Source: Cronobacter muytjensii ATCC 51329
GTDB taxonomy: Bacteria > Pseudomonadota > Gammaproteobacteria > Enterobacterales > Enterobacteriaceae
Reading direction: 5' to 3'
Length of the DNA stretch: 64,000 nucleotides
Assembly: GCF_001277195.1 (NCBI RefSeq)
Contig: NZ_CP012268.1
Span: 558,001-622,000 of the forward strand
The position numbers were made by a program, and so were the translations under genes. Positions 35,866 through 43,671 of this stretch are shown here, one piece after another. The first letter of the stretch is position 1, and every line of letters begins with the position of its first letter. Under the pieces are notes generated by a model. It did not search any database, was not told where the DNA came from, and saw only the letters and a list, made by a program, of their open reading frames with translations.

Positions 35866-36768
35866 ATGACGATGCTTAACTTAACGCGGCTTGCGACCTT
35901 CGTCGCCGTCGTGGAGGCGGGGAGCTTTACCGCCGCCGCCGCCGCCCTCGGCCAGACCAAAGCGGTGGTGAGTGTTAATATCCGCCAGCTTGAGGCTGAG
36001 CTTGGCGTGACGCTGCTGCTGCGCTCGACGCGTCGCCTGACGCTGACCGACGCCGGCGAGCGGCTTTATCAGCGCAGCCTCGCGCTTTTGAAAGACGCCG
36101 ATGCGCTGCGTGAAGAAGTGCAGGCCAGCCATCAGGGGTTTAGCGGCGAGCTGCGCGTCACCACGACGCCGGAATACGCCAGCCATGTGGTCGGCCCGGC
36201 GCTGGCGGCGTTCAGCCGCGCGCATCCGGCGCTGCGAGTTCGCCATTTCTCCTCATCGCAGCCTGCCGATCTGATTTCGCAGCGCGTCGATGTCGCTATC
36301 CGGCTCGGTACGCTGCAGGACTCCGCTTACCGGGCGGCGCTGATCGCGCGTTTTGCGATTATGCCTGTCGCCTCGCCAGCGTGGTTACAGCGCCACCCGG
36401 TGTCGTCACTCGAAGCGCTCAGCGAGGCTGACTGGCTGGTGCATACCCGGCTGGCGTCCCCGCTGCGCTGGGAGCTCACCGGTCCGGACAACGCGCCGGC
36501 GCGGTTTGAAATCACGCGCCCGCCCGCCATTGCCGCCGACAGCGCAGGCGCGTTAATGACTTTTGCGCTGGAGGGCTGCGGCGTGGCGCTGCTGCCGGAA
36601 TGGCTGGTGGCCGACGCGCTGGCGCGGGGGCATCTGATGCGCCTGCTACCGGCGTACCGTTTTCCGGCACAGGGCGTCTATGCGGTCTACCCCGATGCGC
36701 GGCATGTTTCCGGCAAAGTGCGGGGGTTTATCGATTTCCTGCGCGCCCGCGTCGCGGGCGAGCCATAG
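35866..36768 (+). CDS. LysR-family transcriptional regulator
   Basis: 300 aa. N-terminal winged helix-turn-helix (NLTRLATFVAVVEAGSFTAAAAALGQTKAVVSVNIRQLE split over residues 4-45) and a C-terminal periplasmic-binding-type effector domain (GELRVTTTPEYASHVV, DVAIRLG, ALEGCGVALLPEWLV). Two other in-frame ATGs (35851, 35872) are possible starts; none has a clear ribosome site, and 35851 would place the operator almost at the start codon. It probably regulates the divergent MFS/SnoaL pair. Effector unknown. Confidence 0.85.
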   Translation: MTMLNLTRLATFVAVVEAGSFTAAAAALGQTKAVVSVNIRQLEAELGVTLLLRSTRRLTLTDAGERLYQRSLALLKDADALREEVQASHQGFSGELRVTTTPEYASHVVGPALAAFSRAHPALRVRHFSSSQPADLISQRVDVAIRLGTLQDSAYRAALIARFAIMPVASPAWLQRHPVSSLEALSEADWLVHTRLASPLRWELTGPDNAPARFEITRPPAIAADSAGALMTFALEGCGVALLPEWLVADALARGHLMRLLPAYRFPAQGVYAVYPDARHVSGKVRGFIDFLRARVAGEP

Positions 36769-36770
36769 CG

Positions 36771-37181
36771 TTACGCCTCGTCAATCATTCTTGCGATAAG
36801 CGCCGCGAACTGCGCGCGCTCCTCTGCGCTCAGCTTGCCCAGAAATGCCTCATCCACCGCGTCGCCCTTCGGAATGCTGGCGCGCAGCAGCGCCTCGCCT
36901 TCCGGGGTCAGGAAAATAAACCGGCGGCGCTTATCTTCCGGCGCGCTTTCACGGCGCACCAGCCCGCGGCTCTCCATGCGGCTCAGCATCTCCGCGAGCG
37001 TCGCTTTGGTGCTGACGGCGGCTTCCATCAAAGCCACCTGTTCAATGCCGGGGTTTTCGGCGATAGAGCGCAGCACGGCGTATTGCGGCTTGGTCAGCTC
37101 AGGCAGCGCCAGCTGCCACTGCGCCGTATGCCGCTGAAAAAGCTGACGTAATAAATGAAACGCGTGTTGTTTAACGGCCAT
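36771..37181 (-). CDS. MarR-family regulator of the decarboxylase operon
   Basis: 136 aa. Winged helix core: LTKPQYAVLRSIAENPGIEQVALMEAAVSTKATLAEMLSRM contains recognition helix and wing (RESAPEDKRRRFIFLTPEGEALL). Divergent from the UbiX/UbiD-type genes over a 171-bp region with a palindrome. By analogy with phenolic-acid-responsive MarR proteins next to such decarboxylases, it likely represses them and is released by an aromatic acid. The ligand is inference. Confidence 0.82.
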   Translation of the reverse strand: MAVKQHAFHLLRQLFQRHTAQWQLALPELTKPQYAVLRSIAENPGIEQVALMEAAVSTKATLAEMLSRMESRGLVRRESAPEDKRRRFIFLTPEGEALLRASIPKGDAVDEAFLGKLSAEERAQFAALIARMIDEA

Positions 37182-37270
37182 GCGTTCTCCTGGCTCAGGA
37201 TTTTCTCACCATCATAACCGCTCTGCCTCTGAAAGCTAAGGCGGCAGTTTTTAACAAAAAGTGTGACTGC

Positions 37271-37336
37271 ATACGAACGATCTTGCCAGCTTCCTTAACC
37301 GGGCGTACTTTTAATTTATATGTTCGTACACGAACA
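37271..37336. promoter_or_regulatory. Candidate MarR operator upstream of the decarboxylase operon
   Basis: TGTTCGTACACGAACA (37321-37336) has 7-bp perfect arms around a 2-bp centre, a typical MarR-dimer site, and ends 17 bp before the first start codon, overlapping AATTTATATG where a -10 box would lie. ATACGAACGAT (37271-37281) repeats one half-site 50 bp upstream. Confidence 0.55.
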
Positions 37337-37352
37337 ATAATTGAGGTAACGC

Positions 37353-37970
37353 ATGAGACTGATAGTCGGAATGACGGGCGCGACCGGCGCGCCGCTTGGA
37401 GTCGCGCTGTTGCAGGCGCTGAAAGCGATGCCCGAGGTGGAAACCCATCTGGTGATGTCAAAGTGGGCCAAAACCACGATTGAGCTTGAAACGCCCTATT
37501 CCTGGCAGGACGTGGCGGGACTGGCTGACGTGGTGCACAGCCCGGCGGATCAGGCGGCGACCATCTCATCCGGTTCGTTTCGCACCGATGGCATGGTGAT
37601 TATTCCCTGCAGTATGAAAACGCTGGCGGGCATCCGCGCCGGGTATGCCGAGGGGCTGGTGGGCCGCGCCGCCGATGTGGTGCTGAAAGAGGGCCGCAAG
37701 CTGGTGCTGGTGCCGCGTGAAACCCCGCTCAGCACAATCCATCTGGAAAACCTGCTGGCGCTCTCGCGCATGGGCGTGGCCATCGTGCCGCCCATGCCGG
37801 CCTGGTACAACCATCCCCAGTCGCTCGACGACATCATTAACCATATTGTCGCCCGCGTGCTCGATCAGTTTGGGCTCGACGCCCGCAACGCTCGCCGCTG
37901 GCAGGGGCTTGGCCCCGCGAAAGACGCTGACACCCATTTATCACGAGGAGGAGAAACGCATGGCGTTTGA
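37353..37970 (+). CDS. UbiX-like flavin prenyltransferase of the BsdB/EcdB/KpdB type
   Basis: Makes prenylated FMN, the cofactor of UbiD-type decarboxylases. 205 aa; Rossmann start MRLIVGMTGATGAPLGVALLQAL, VIIPCSMKTLAGIRAGYA and the C-terminal GRKLVLVPRETPLSTIHLENL with PPMPAWYNHPQSLDD. TTGAGGTAACGC is the ribosome site. It overlaps the UbiD gene by 11 bp. The operon order B-C-D matches the hydroxyarylic-acid decarboxylase operons of E. coli O157, Klebsiella and Bacillus (bsdBCD). Confidence 0.9.
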   Translation: MRLIVGMTGATGAPLGVALLQALKAMPEVETHLVMSKWAKTTIELETPYSWQDVAGLADVVHSPADQAATISSGSFRTDGMVIIPCSMKTLAGIRAGYAEGLVGRAADVVLKEGRKLVLVPRETPLSTIHLENLLALSRMGVAIVPPMPAWYNHPQSLDDIINHIVARVLDQFGLDARNARRWQGLGPAKDADTHLSRGGETHGV

Positions 37971-39390
37971 CGATCTGCGCAGTTTTTTACAGGCGCTTGA
38001 AGAGCAGGGACAACTGCTGAGGATCAGCGAAGAAGTGCAGGCGGAACCGGATATCGCCGCTGCCGCCAACGCGGCCGGACGCATCGGTGAAGGCGCGCCC
38101 GCGCTCTGGTTTGACAATATTCGCGGCTTTACCGATGCGCGCGTCGCGATGAACACCATCGGCTCCTGGCAAAACCACGCCATTTCGCTGGGCCTGCCGC
38201 CCACCACGCCGGTGAAGCAGCAAATCGAAGAGTTCATCCGCCGCTGGGATAAATTCCCGGTCGCGCCCGAGCATCGCGACAATCCGCCGTGGGCGGAAAA
38301 CAGCGTTGATGGCGAGGATATTAACCTGTTCGATATCCTGCCGCTGTTTCGCTTAAACGACGGCGACGGCGGTTTTTATCTTGATAAAGCCTGCGTGGTG
38401 TCGCGCGATCCGCTCGATCCGGAACACTTCGGCAAGCAGAACGTCGGCATTTATCGTATGGAAGTTAAAGGCAAGCGTAAGCTCGGCCTGCAACCGGTGC
38501 CAATGCACGATATCGCGCTGCATCTGCATAAAGCCGAAGAGCGCGGCGAGGATTTACCGATCGCGATTACGCTTGGCAACGATCCTGTCATCACGCTGAT
38601 GGGCGCGACGCCTCTGAAATACGATCAGTCGGAGTATGAAATGGCGGGCGCGCTGCGCGAAAGCCCGTACCCGATAGCCACCGCGCCGCTGACCGGCTTC
38701 GATGTGCCGTGGGGCTCCGAAGTCATTCTGGAAGGGGTGATTGAAGGGCGCAAACGCGAGATTGAAGGGCCGTTCGGCGAGTTCACCGGGCACTATTCCG
38801 GCGGGCGCAACATGACGGTAGTGCGTATCGATAAAGTCTCTTACCGCACCAAACCGATTTTCGAATCGCTCTACCTTGGCATGCCATGGACGGAAATCGA
38901 CTATCTGATCGGGCCGGCTACCTGCGTGCCGCTTTACCAACAACTGAAAGCGGAATTCCCGGAGGTGCAGGCGGTCAACGCGATGTACACCCACGGGCTG
39001 CTGGCGATTATCTCCACCAAAAAACGCTACGGCGGCTTTGCCCGCGCGGTCGGGCTGCGGGCGATGACGACGCCGCACGGACTTGGCTACGTGAAGATGG
39101 TGATTATGGTTGATGAAGATGTCGATCCGTTCGATCTGCCGCAGGTGATGTGGGCGCTCTCGTCCAAGGTCAACCCGGCGGGGGATCTGGTGCAGTTGCC
39201 GAATATGTCAGTGCTGGAGCTGGATCCGGGCTCAAGCCCGGCAGGCATTACCGATAAACTGATTATTGATGCCACCACGCCTGTCGCGCCCGACAACCGC
39301 GGCCACTACAGCCAGCCGGTGAAAGACCTGCCGGAAACCCCGCAGTGGGTGGAAAAACTGACCGCCATGCTGGCTAACCGTAAAAAATAA
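37960..39390 (+). CDS. UbiD-family non-oxidative hydroxyarylic acid decarboxylase, BsdC/EcdC/KpdC type
   Basis: Reversible decarboxylase of 4-hydroxybenzoate-like acids using prenylated FMN and a divalent metal. 476 aa from MAFDDLRSFLQALEEQG with GGAGGAG upstream. Conserved blocks seen: NVGIYRMEVKGKRKLGLQ, the catalytic Glu/Arg region ESPYPIATAPLTGFDVPWGSEVILEGVIEG, EGPFGEFTGHYSGG, and KMVIMVDEDVDPFDLPQVMWAL. Likely substrates are vanillate or 4-hydroxybenzoate, which are phenolics from plant material. Substrate is inferred from relatives only. Confidence 0.93.
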   Translation: MAFDDLRSFLQALEEQGQLLRISEEVQAEPDIAAAANAAGRIGEGAPALWFDNIRGFTDARVAMNTIGSWQNHAISLGLPPTTPVKQQIEEFIRRWDKFPVAPEHRDNPPWAENSVDGEDINLFDILPLFRLNDGDGGFYLDKACVVSRDPLDPEHFGKQNVGIYRMEVKGKRKLGLQPVPMHDIALHLHKAEERGEDLPIAITLGNDPVITLMGATPLKYDQSEYEMAGALRESPYPIATAPLTGFDVPWGSEVILEGVIEGRKREIEGPFGEFTGHYSGGRNMTVVRIDKVSYRTKPIFESLYLGMPWTEIDYLIGPATCVPLYQQLKAEFPEVQAVNAMYTHGLLAIISTKKRYGGFARAVGLRAMTTPHGLGYVKMVIMVDEDVDPFDLPQVMWALSSKVNPAGDLVQLPNMSVLELDPGSSPAGITDKLIIDATTPVAPDNRGHYSQPVKDLPETPQWVEKLTAMLANRKK

Positions 39391-39399
39391 GGAGACGAG

Positions 39400-39636
39400 A
39401 TGATTTGCCCACGTTGTGCCGATGAAACCATCGAAACTATGGCGACGTCGCCGGTCAAAGGCGTCTGGACGGTGTATCAGTGTCAGCACTGCCTTTACAC
39501 CTGGCGCGACACCGAGCCGCTGCGCCGCACCTGCCGCGAGCATTATCCCGAAGCGTTCCGGATTACGCAGGAGGATATCGATAACGCGCCGGAAGTACCG
39601 ACAGTGCCGCCGCTGCTGGCGCAGGATAAGGGGTAA
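39400..39636 (+). CDS. Small zinc-ribbon subunit BsdD/EcdD-type
   Basis: 78-aa third component of the decarboxylase operon. Zinc-ribbon-like cysteine pairs CPRC (residues 3-6) and CQHC (about 27-30), then YTWRDTEPLRRTCREHYPEAFRI. In characterised relatives this small subunit is needed for full activity. It lies 9 bp after the UbiD gene with AGGAGACG as ribosome site, and closes the operon. Confidence 0.88.
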   Translation: MICPRCADETIETMATSPVKGVWTVYQCQHCLYTWRDTEPLRRTCREHYPEAFRITQEDIDNAPEVPTVPPLLAQDKG

Positions 39637-39651
39637 CGATAGCCATAAAAA

Positions 39652-39732
39652 GGTGGGTTCGCGTTGCTTACCCACCCTACAACACTTCTGTAACTTTCTG
39701 ACCGTAGGGCGGGTAAACGCAGCGCACCCGCC
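39652..39732. repeat. REP/BIME-like pair of inverted palindromic units
   Basis: Unit 1 (39652-39680) begins GGTGGGTTCGCG and ends ACCCACCCTAC; unit 2 (39704-39732) is the same element inverted, beginning GTAGGGCGGGTAAACG and ending CACCCGCC. Each is itself an imperfect hairpin. A head-to-head pair separated by 23 bp between convergent genes is the classic BIME arrangement. The motif family is dispersed in enterobacterial genomes; copies elsewhere cannot be seen here. Confidence 0.65.
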
Positions 39733-39756
39733 ATTCACGAATACGCCATCCACACG

Positions 39757-42318
39757 CTACACCAGGCTTTTCAGACGATAAATCCACTCCAGCGCCTGAC
39801 GCGGCGACAGCGAATCCGGGTCGAGATTTTCCAGCGCCTCAACCGCCGGGCTGGTCTCTTCCGCCGCAGCCAGCAACGACATCTGAGTACCATCTACCTG
39901 TGTCGCCGCGGCATTGCCGGACAGGCTCTCCAGCTCGCGCAGCTTCTGGCGCGCGCGCTTAATCACCTCTTTCGGCACGCCCGCCAGCGCGGCGACCGCC
40001 AGGCCATAACTTTTGCTCGCCGCGCCGTCCTGCACGCTGTGCATAAAGGCAATCGTATCGCCATGCTCGATGGCATCCAGATGCACGTTCGCCACGCCTT
40101 CCATTTTTTCCGGCAACTGCGTCAGCTCGAAATAGTGCGTCGCGAACAGCGTCAGCGCCTTAATACGGTTGGCGAGGCTCTCGGCGCACGCCCAGGCGAG
40201 TGAAAGCCCGTCATAGGTTGACGTCCCGCGCCCGATTTCATCCATCAGCACCAGGCTGTGCTCGGTGGCGTTATGCAGAATATTGGCGGTTTCGGTCATC
40301 TCCACCATAAACGTCGAGCGCCCGGATGCCAGATCGTCCGCCGCGCCCACGCGGGTAAAGATGCGATCCACAGGGCCTATTTCCGCCTGTTCGGCGGGCA
40401 CGAAGCTGCCGATATACGCCATCAGCACAATCAGCGCTGTCTGGCGCATATAGGTGCTTTTACCGCCCATATTCGGGCCGGTGATAATCAACATCCGGCG
40501 CTGCGGGCTTAACGAGAGCGGGTTAGCGATAAAGGGCTCGTTCAGCACGCGCTCCACTACAGGATGACGGCCTTCCACCAGACGAATGCCCGGTTTGTCG
40601 GTGAGCGTCGGACAGTGGTAGTTCAGCGTGTCGGCGCGCTCGGCGAGGTTCGCCAGCACGTCCAGCTCCGCCAGCGCTGCGGCGCTTTTTTGCAGCTCCG
40701 CCAGGTGCGGCAGCAGCAGGTCGAACAGTTCGTCGTAGAGCTGTTTTTCCAGCGCCAGCGCTTTGCCTTTCGAGGTCAGCACCTTGTCTTCGTACTCTTT
40801 CAGCTCAGGAATAATGTAGCGTTCGGCGTTTTTCAGCGTCTGGCGGCGCACGTAGTGGATTGGCACCATGTGACTCTGCCCACGGCTGACCTGGATAAAG
40901 TAGCCGTGTACCGCGTTAAAGCCCACTTTGAGCGTGTCGATGCCGAGCTTTTCACGCTCGCGAATTTCCAGCCGGTCGAGATAATCGGTCGCGCCGTCGG
41001 CAAGCGCTCGCCATTCGTCGAGCTCTTCATGGTAACCGGGCGCTATCACGCCGCCATCGCGCACCAGCACCGGCGGCGCTTCAATAATGGCGCGCTCCAG
41101 CAGGTCGCGGAGTTCCGCGAATTCGCCCATCTGTCCGCGCAGGGTTTGCACATACCCGGCGTCGATATCAGCAAGCAGCGTACTGAGCGTCGGCAGTTGC
41201 TGGAAGGCGTGGCGCATACGCGCTAAATCGCGAGGGCGCGCGGTACGCAGCGCGAGACGCGCCAGAATACGCTCAAGATCGCCCACCTGACGCAGCACCG
41301 GCTGGATGTCGGCACTGTATTCCATCAGGGCCGCGATCGCCTGCTGGCGGTTGCGCAGCACGCTGACGTCGCGCACCGGCATGTGCAGCCAGCGTTTGAG
41401 CATGCGGCTGCCCATCGGCGTGACGGTACAGTCCAGCACCGAGGCCAGCGTATTTTCCACGCCGCCTGCCAGATTCTGGGTGATTTCCAGATTGCGGCGC
41501 GTGGCGGCATCCATAATGATGCCGTCCTGCTGGCGCTCCATCGTAATCGAGCGGATATGCGGCAGGCTGGTGCGCTGGGTGTCTTTCACGTACTGCAACA
41601 GACAGCCCGCCGCACACAGCCCGCGCGGCGCGTTTTCAACGCCAAAGCCTACCAGGTCGCGCGTGCCGAACTGTAAATTAAGCTGCTGGCGCGCGGTTTC
41701 CAGTTCGAATTCCCAGAGCGGGCGACGGCGCAGGCCGCGACGGCCTTCAATCAGCCCCATCTCAGCGAAATCTTCGGCATATAGCAGCTCCGCCGGGTTG
41801 GTGCGCTGCAACTCCGCGGCCATCGTTTCCCGGTCCTGCGGCTCGCTTAAGCGAAAACGCCCGGAACTGATATCAAGCGTCGCATAGCCAAAGCCTTTGG
41901 CATCCTGCCAGATGGCCGCCAGCAGGTTATCCTGACGCTCCTGCAACAGCGCTTCATCGCTGATGGTGCCGGGCGTCACGATGCGCACCACTTTGCGCTC
42001 GACAGGGCCTTTTGACGTTGCCGGATCGCCAATCTGTTCGCAAATCGCGACCGATTCGCCAAGGTTAACCAGCTTCGCCAGATAGTTTTCCACGGCGTGA
42101 TGCGGCACGCCCGCCATCGGAATAGGCTCGCCCGCCGAGGCGCCGCGTTTGGTCAGCGAAATATCCAGCAGCTGCGATGCGCGTTTCGCATCGTCATAAA
42201 AGAGTTCGTAAAAATCGCCCATGCGATAGAACAGCAGAATGTCAGGGTGTTGCGCCTTGAGCTTCAGATACTGCTGCATCATGGGGGTGTGGGCGTCAAA
42301 GGTTTCGCTTGTGCTCAT
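39757..42318 (-). CDS. mutS: DNA mismatch repair protein MutS
   Basis: Mismatch-recognition ATPase. 853 aa as in E. coli. N-terminal clamp with the mismatch-contacting Phe-X-Glu in LLFYRMGDFYELFYDDAKRA, Walker A ITGPNMGGKSTYMRQ, Walker B LVLMDEIGRGTSTYDGLSLAWA, DELTQ-type helix and a C-terminal tetramerisation segment. Intact. Its separation from rpoS by variable genes is a known feature of enterobacteria. Confidence 0.98.
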   Translation of the reverse strand: MSTSETFDAHTPMMQQYLKLKAQHPDILLFYRMGDFYELFYDDAKRASQLLDISLTKRGASAGEPIPMAGVPHHAVENYLAKLVNLGESVAICEQIGDPATSKGPVERKVVRIVTPGTISDEALLQERQDNLLAAIWQDAKGFGYATLDISSGRFRLSEPQDRETMAAELQRTNPAELLYAEDFAEMGLIEGRRGLRRRPLWEFELETARQQLNLQFGTRDLVGFGVENAPRGLCAAGCLLQYVKDTQRTSLPHIRSITMERQQDGIIMDAATRRNLEITQNLAGGVENTLASVLDCTVTPMGSRMLKRWLHMPVRDVSVLRNRQQAIAALMEYSADIQPVLRQVGDLERILARLALRTARPRDLARMRHAFQQLPTLSTLLADIDAGYVQTLRGQMGEFAELRDLLERAIIEAPPVLVRDGGVIAPGYHEELDEWRALADGATDYLDRLEIREREKLGIDTLKVGFNAVHGYFIQVSRGQSHMVPIHYVRRQTLKNAERYIIPELKEYEDKVLTSKGKALALEKQLYDELFDLLLPHLAELQKSAAALAELDVLANLAERADTLNYHCPTLTDKPGIRLVEGRHPVVERVLNEPFIANPLSLSPQRRMLIITGPNMGGKSTYMRQTALIVLMAYIGSFVPAEQAEIGPVDRIFTRVGAADDLASGRSTFMVEMTETANILHNATEHSLVLMDEIGRGTSTYDGLSLAWACAESLANRIKALTLFATHYFELTQLPEKMEGVANVHLDAIEHGDTIAFMHSVQDGAASKSYGLAVAALAGVPKEVIKRARQKLRELESLSGNAAATQVDGTQMSLLAAAEETSPAVEALENLDPDSLSPRQALEWIYRLKSLV

Positions 42319-42814
42319 CGTTTTATGATGTCCATTTGCTTAAATTTTAATGAGTTAGTGATGTTAGTTATTATTATCGAGTGTCACGTTGTCTCATTGC
42401 GGCGGATTACCCTGCGTTTAAATGCAGATAACGGGTAACTTGTCAGTCTGTTGCCTGTAAGCCGGGATAGTTACAGCGCAAACGTCATTTCGTTTTTTGA
42501 AAACGCAGGCAGCATGATAACGGACTCTTTTTGGCAGGAAAACAAAAGGCAGGGCCAGTGTGGTTTAAAGCGACACAAAGGATAAGACGGGTGGGAAAAA
42601 TGACGCCGGGGCCATCCGCCGTAAGCCTGCCCGGATACGTGCGGGCAGTGCAACAGGCGTTACGCATATGCCCAGTAAGCGGCTGATAGATTTATAAAAA
42701 ACACGCCTGTTGCTAGGAATTATCTTAATTTAAGCGCAGCGCTAATCCTCCGTTTGCATAACTTTACATTAGCGGCAGAATGGCCCACTTAACTTTGTGG
42801 ATGGATGTTAATTC
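42319..42814. other. 496-bp gene-free region between mutS and the amidase-like gene
   Basis: The left end holds the mutS promoter and leader (AT-rich, about 42319-42420). The middle has a hairpin CTGCCCG/CGGGCAG near 42627-42648 and a longer inverted repeat (listed separately). The right end (about 42720-42814) is AT-rich and must hold the promoter of the amidase-like gene. Two overlapping 60-codon leftward frames (42471-42667) have no ribosome site and are not accepted. Confidence 0.5.
42650..42713. repeat. Inverted repeat with 11-bp perfect arms
   Basis: GCAACAGGCGT (42650-42660) and ACGCCTGTTGC (42703-42713) are exact complements separated by 42 bp that include an A-run just before the right arm. 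It could be a remnant of a small mobile repeat, or a structured leader; no transposase is nearby. Confidence 0.55.
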
Positions 42815-43216
42815 ATGGCATATATCGCAAGTACGCCGTCAGCGTACGTCGGTAAGTCTGTAGGTAGTGGTCAGTGTGTGGCATTCACGCAAAAAGCGGC
42901 GAATATGCCGCGTACCGTTGCATGGAAACGGGGCGCGTTAGTAAAAGGCAATACGGAGATCGCGCCCGGTACGGCGATTGCGACCTTTGATGCGGATGGT
43001 CGCTATGGCAACCATACTGATGGACGTTCCCACGCGGCGATTTATCTCGGCCAGGATGCCTCCGGAATACAGGTGCTGGACCAGTGGATGACGCACAAAA
43101 CATTGCCTACGGGTGAACGTGTCGCGACACCGCACACGGTCAGCAAACGCACCATCCGTTTTCACAAAGCGCCCCGCGCGGAAAACAACGGAGATAACTA
43201 CTATGTTGTGGAGTAA
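42815..43216 (+). CDS. BPSL0067-type NlpC/P60-like amidase, Tae2-like putative effector
   Basis: 133 aa, no signal peptide. I recognise the BPSL0067 family, which by locus naming corresponds to the Burkholderia type VI amidase effector Tae2; that link is from memory. A papain-like dyad is visible: Cys21 in GSGQCVAFTQ and His73 in RSHAAIYLG, with a possible third residue Asp89 in VLDQW. This fits a cell-wall peptide amidase that must be delivered to the periplasm. The next gene overlaps it by 14 bp and encodes a secreted STY0300-type protein, the expected layout of effector and periplasmic immunity. No VgrG, Hcp or PAAR gene is in the window. Confidence 0.72.
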   Translation: MAYIASTPSAYVGKSVGSGQCVAFTQKAANMPRTVAWKRGALVKGNTEIAPGTAIATFDADGRYGNHTDGRSHAAIYLGQDASGIQVLDQWMTHKTLPTGERVATPHTVSKRTIRFHKAPRAENNGDNYYVVE

Positions 43217-43568
43217 GACGCTGTTGCTGAGCGCAGGGCTGTTTTTATCCGTGAGTGGCGTTCAGGCAACGTCAACGATGTGTCCGCCATACCCGACGGC
43301 GCAGGATAAAACCCATGCCTTAAATGATGCCAGCCTGTTCGTCGGGCCGCCGAAAGAGTTAGTGGATCTGATGCCGGACAACGACCGGGAGACGGTATGG
43401 ACATTGCCTGATTATCAGGATGAGGCCAGGGAGCATAAAACCTCGCTCTATTTTATATGCCGCTATAAGAACACGAAGCAGACCGTTGAACTGATTGTTC
43501 CGCCAACCGCCAAAAAATGCTCTGTGGCTTATGACAAGCACAGCAAGGTGATTGCGGCCTGCGAATAA
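43203..43568 (+). CDS. STY0300-family secreted protein, putative immunity partner
   Basis: 121 aa from MLWSKTLLLSAGLFLSVSG, a clear Sec signal peptide with cleavage likely near VQATS. The mature part has four cysteines (MCPPYP, FICRY, KKCSV, AACE), which could form disulfides in the periplasm. Its start lies inside the amidase-like gene (14-bp overlap), so the two are translationally coupled. The STY0300 name comes from the Salmonella homologue. Immunity to the amidase is inferred from pairing, localisation and size; it could instead be a secreted modulator. Confidence 0.68.
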   Translation: MLWSKTLLLSAGLFLSVSGVQATSTMCPPYPTAQDKTHALNDASLFVGPPKELVDLMPDNDRETVWTLPDYQDEAREHKTSLYFICRYKNTKQTVELIVPPTAKKCSVAYDKHSKVIAACE

Positions 43569-43580
43569 CGCTGATTTACA

Positions 43581-43620
43581 GGCAGTGTTATCAGTCAATA
43601 AAAATAACACTGCCGTTTTA
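43581..43620. terminator. Terminator after the amidase/immunity-like pair
   Basis: GGCAGTGTTAT (43581-43591) pairs perfectly with ATAACACTGCC (43604-43614), followed by GTTTTA. It closes the two-gene unit and separates it from the convergent acetyltransferase. Confidence 0.75.
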
Positions 43621-43671
43621 CCTATAGCAGCAACGCAGGCGCATGAGGATTTACTGTCTCATCGGTTGACG

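Noticed and set aside
42471..42667. Two overlapping 60-codon leftward frames upstream of the amidase-like gene
   Set aside because: No ribosome sites, unlikely composition, and they cover the inverted repeat.
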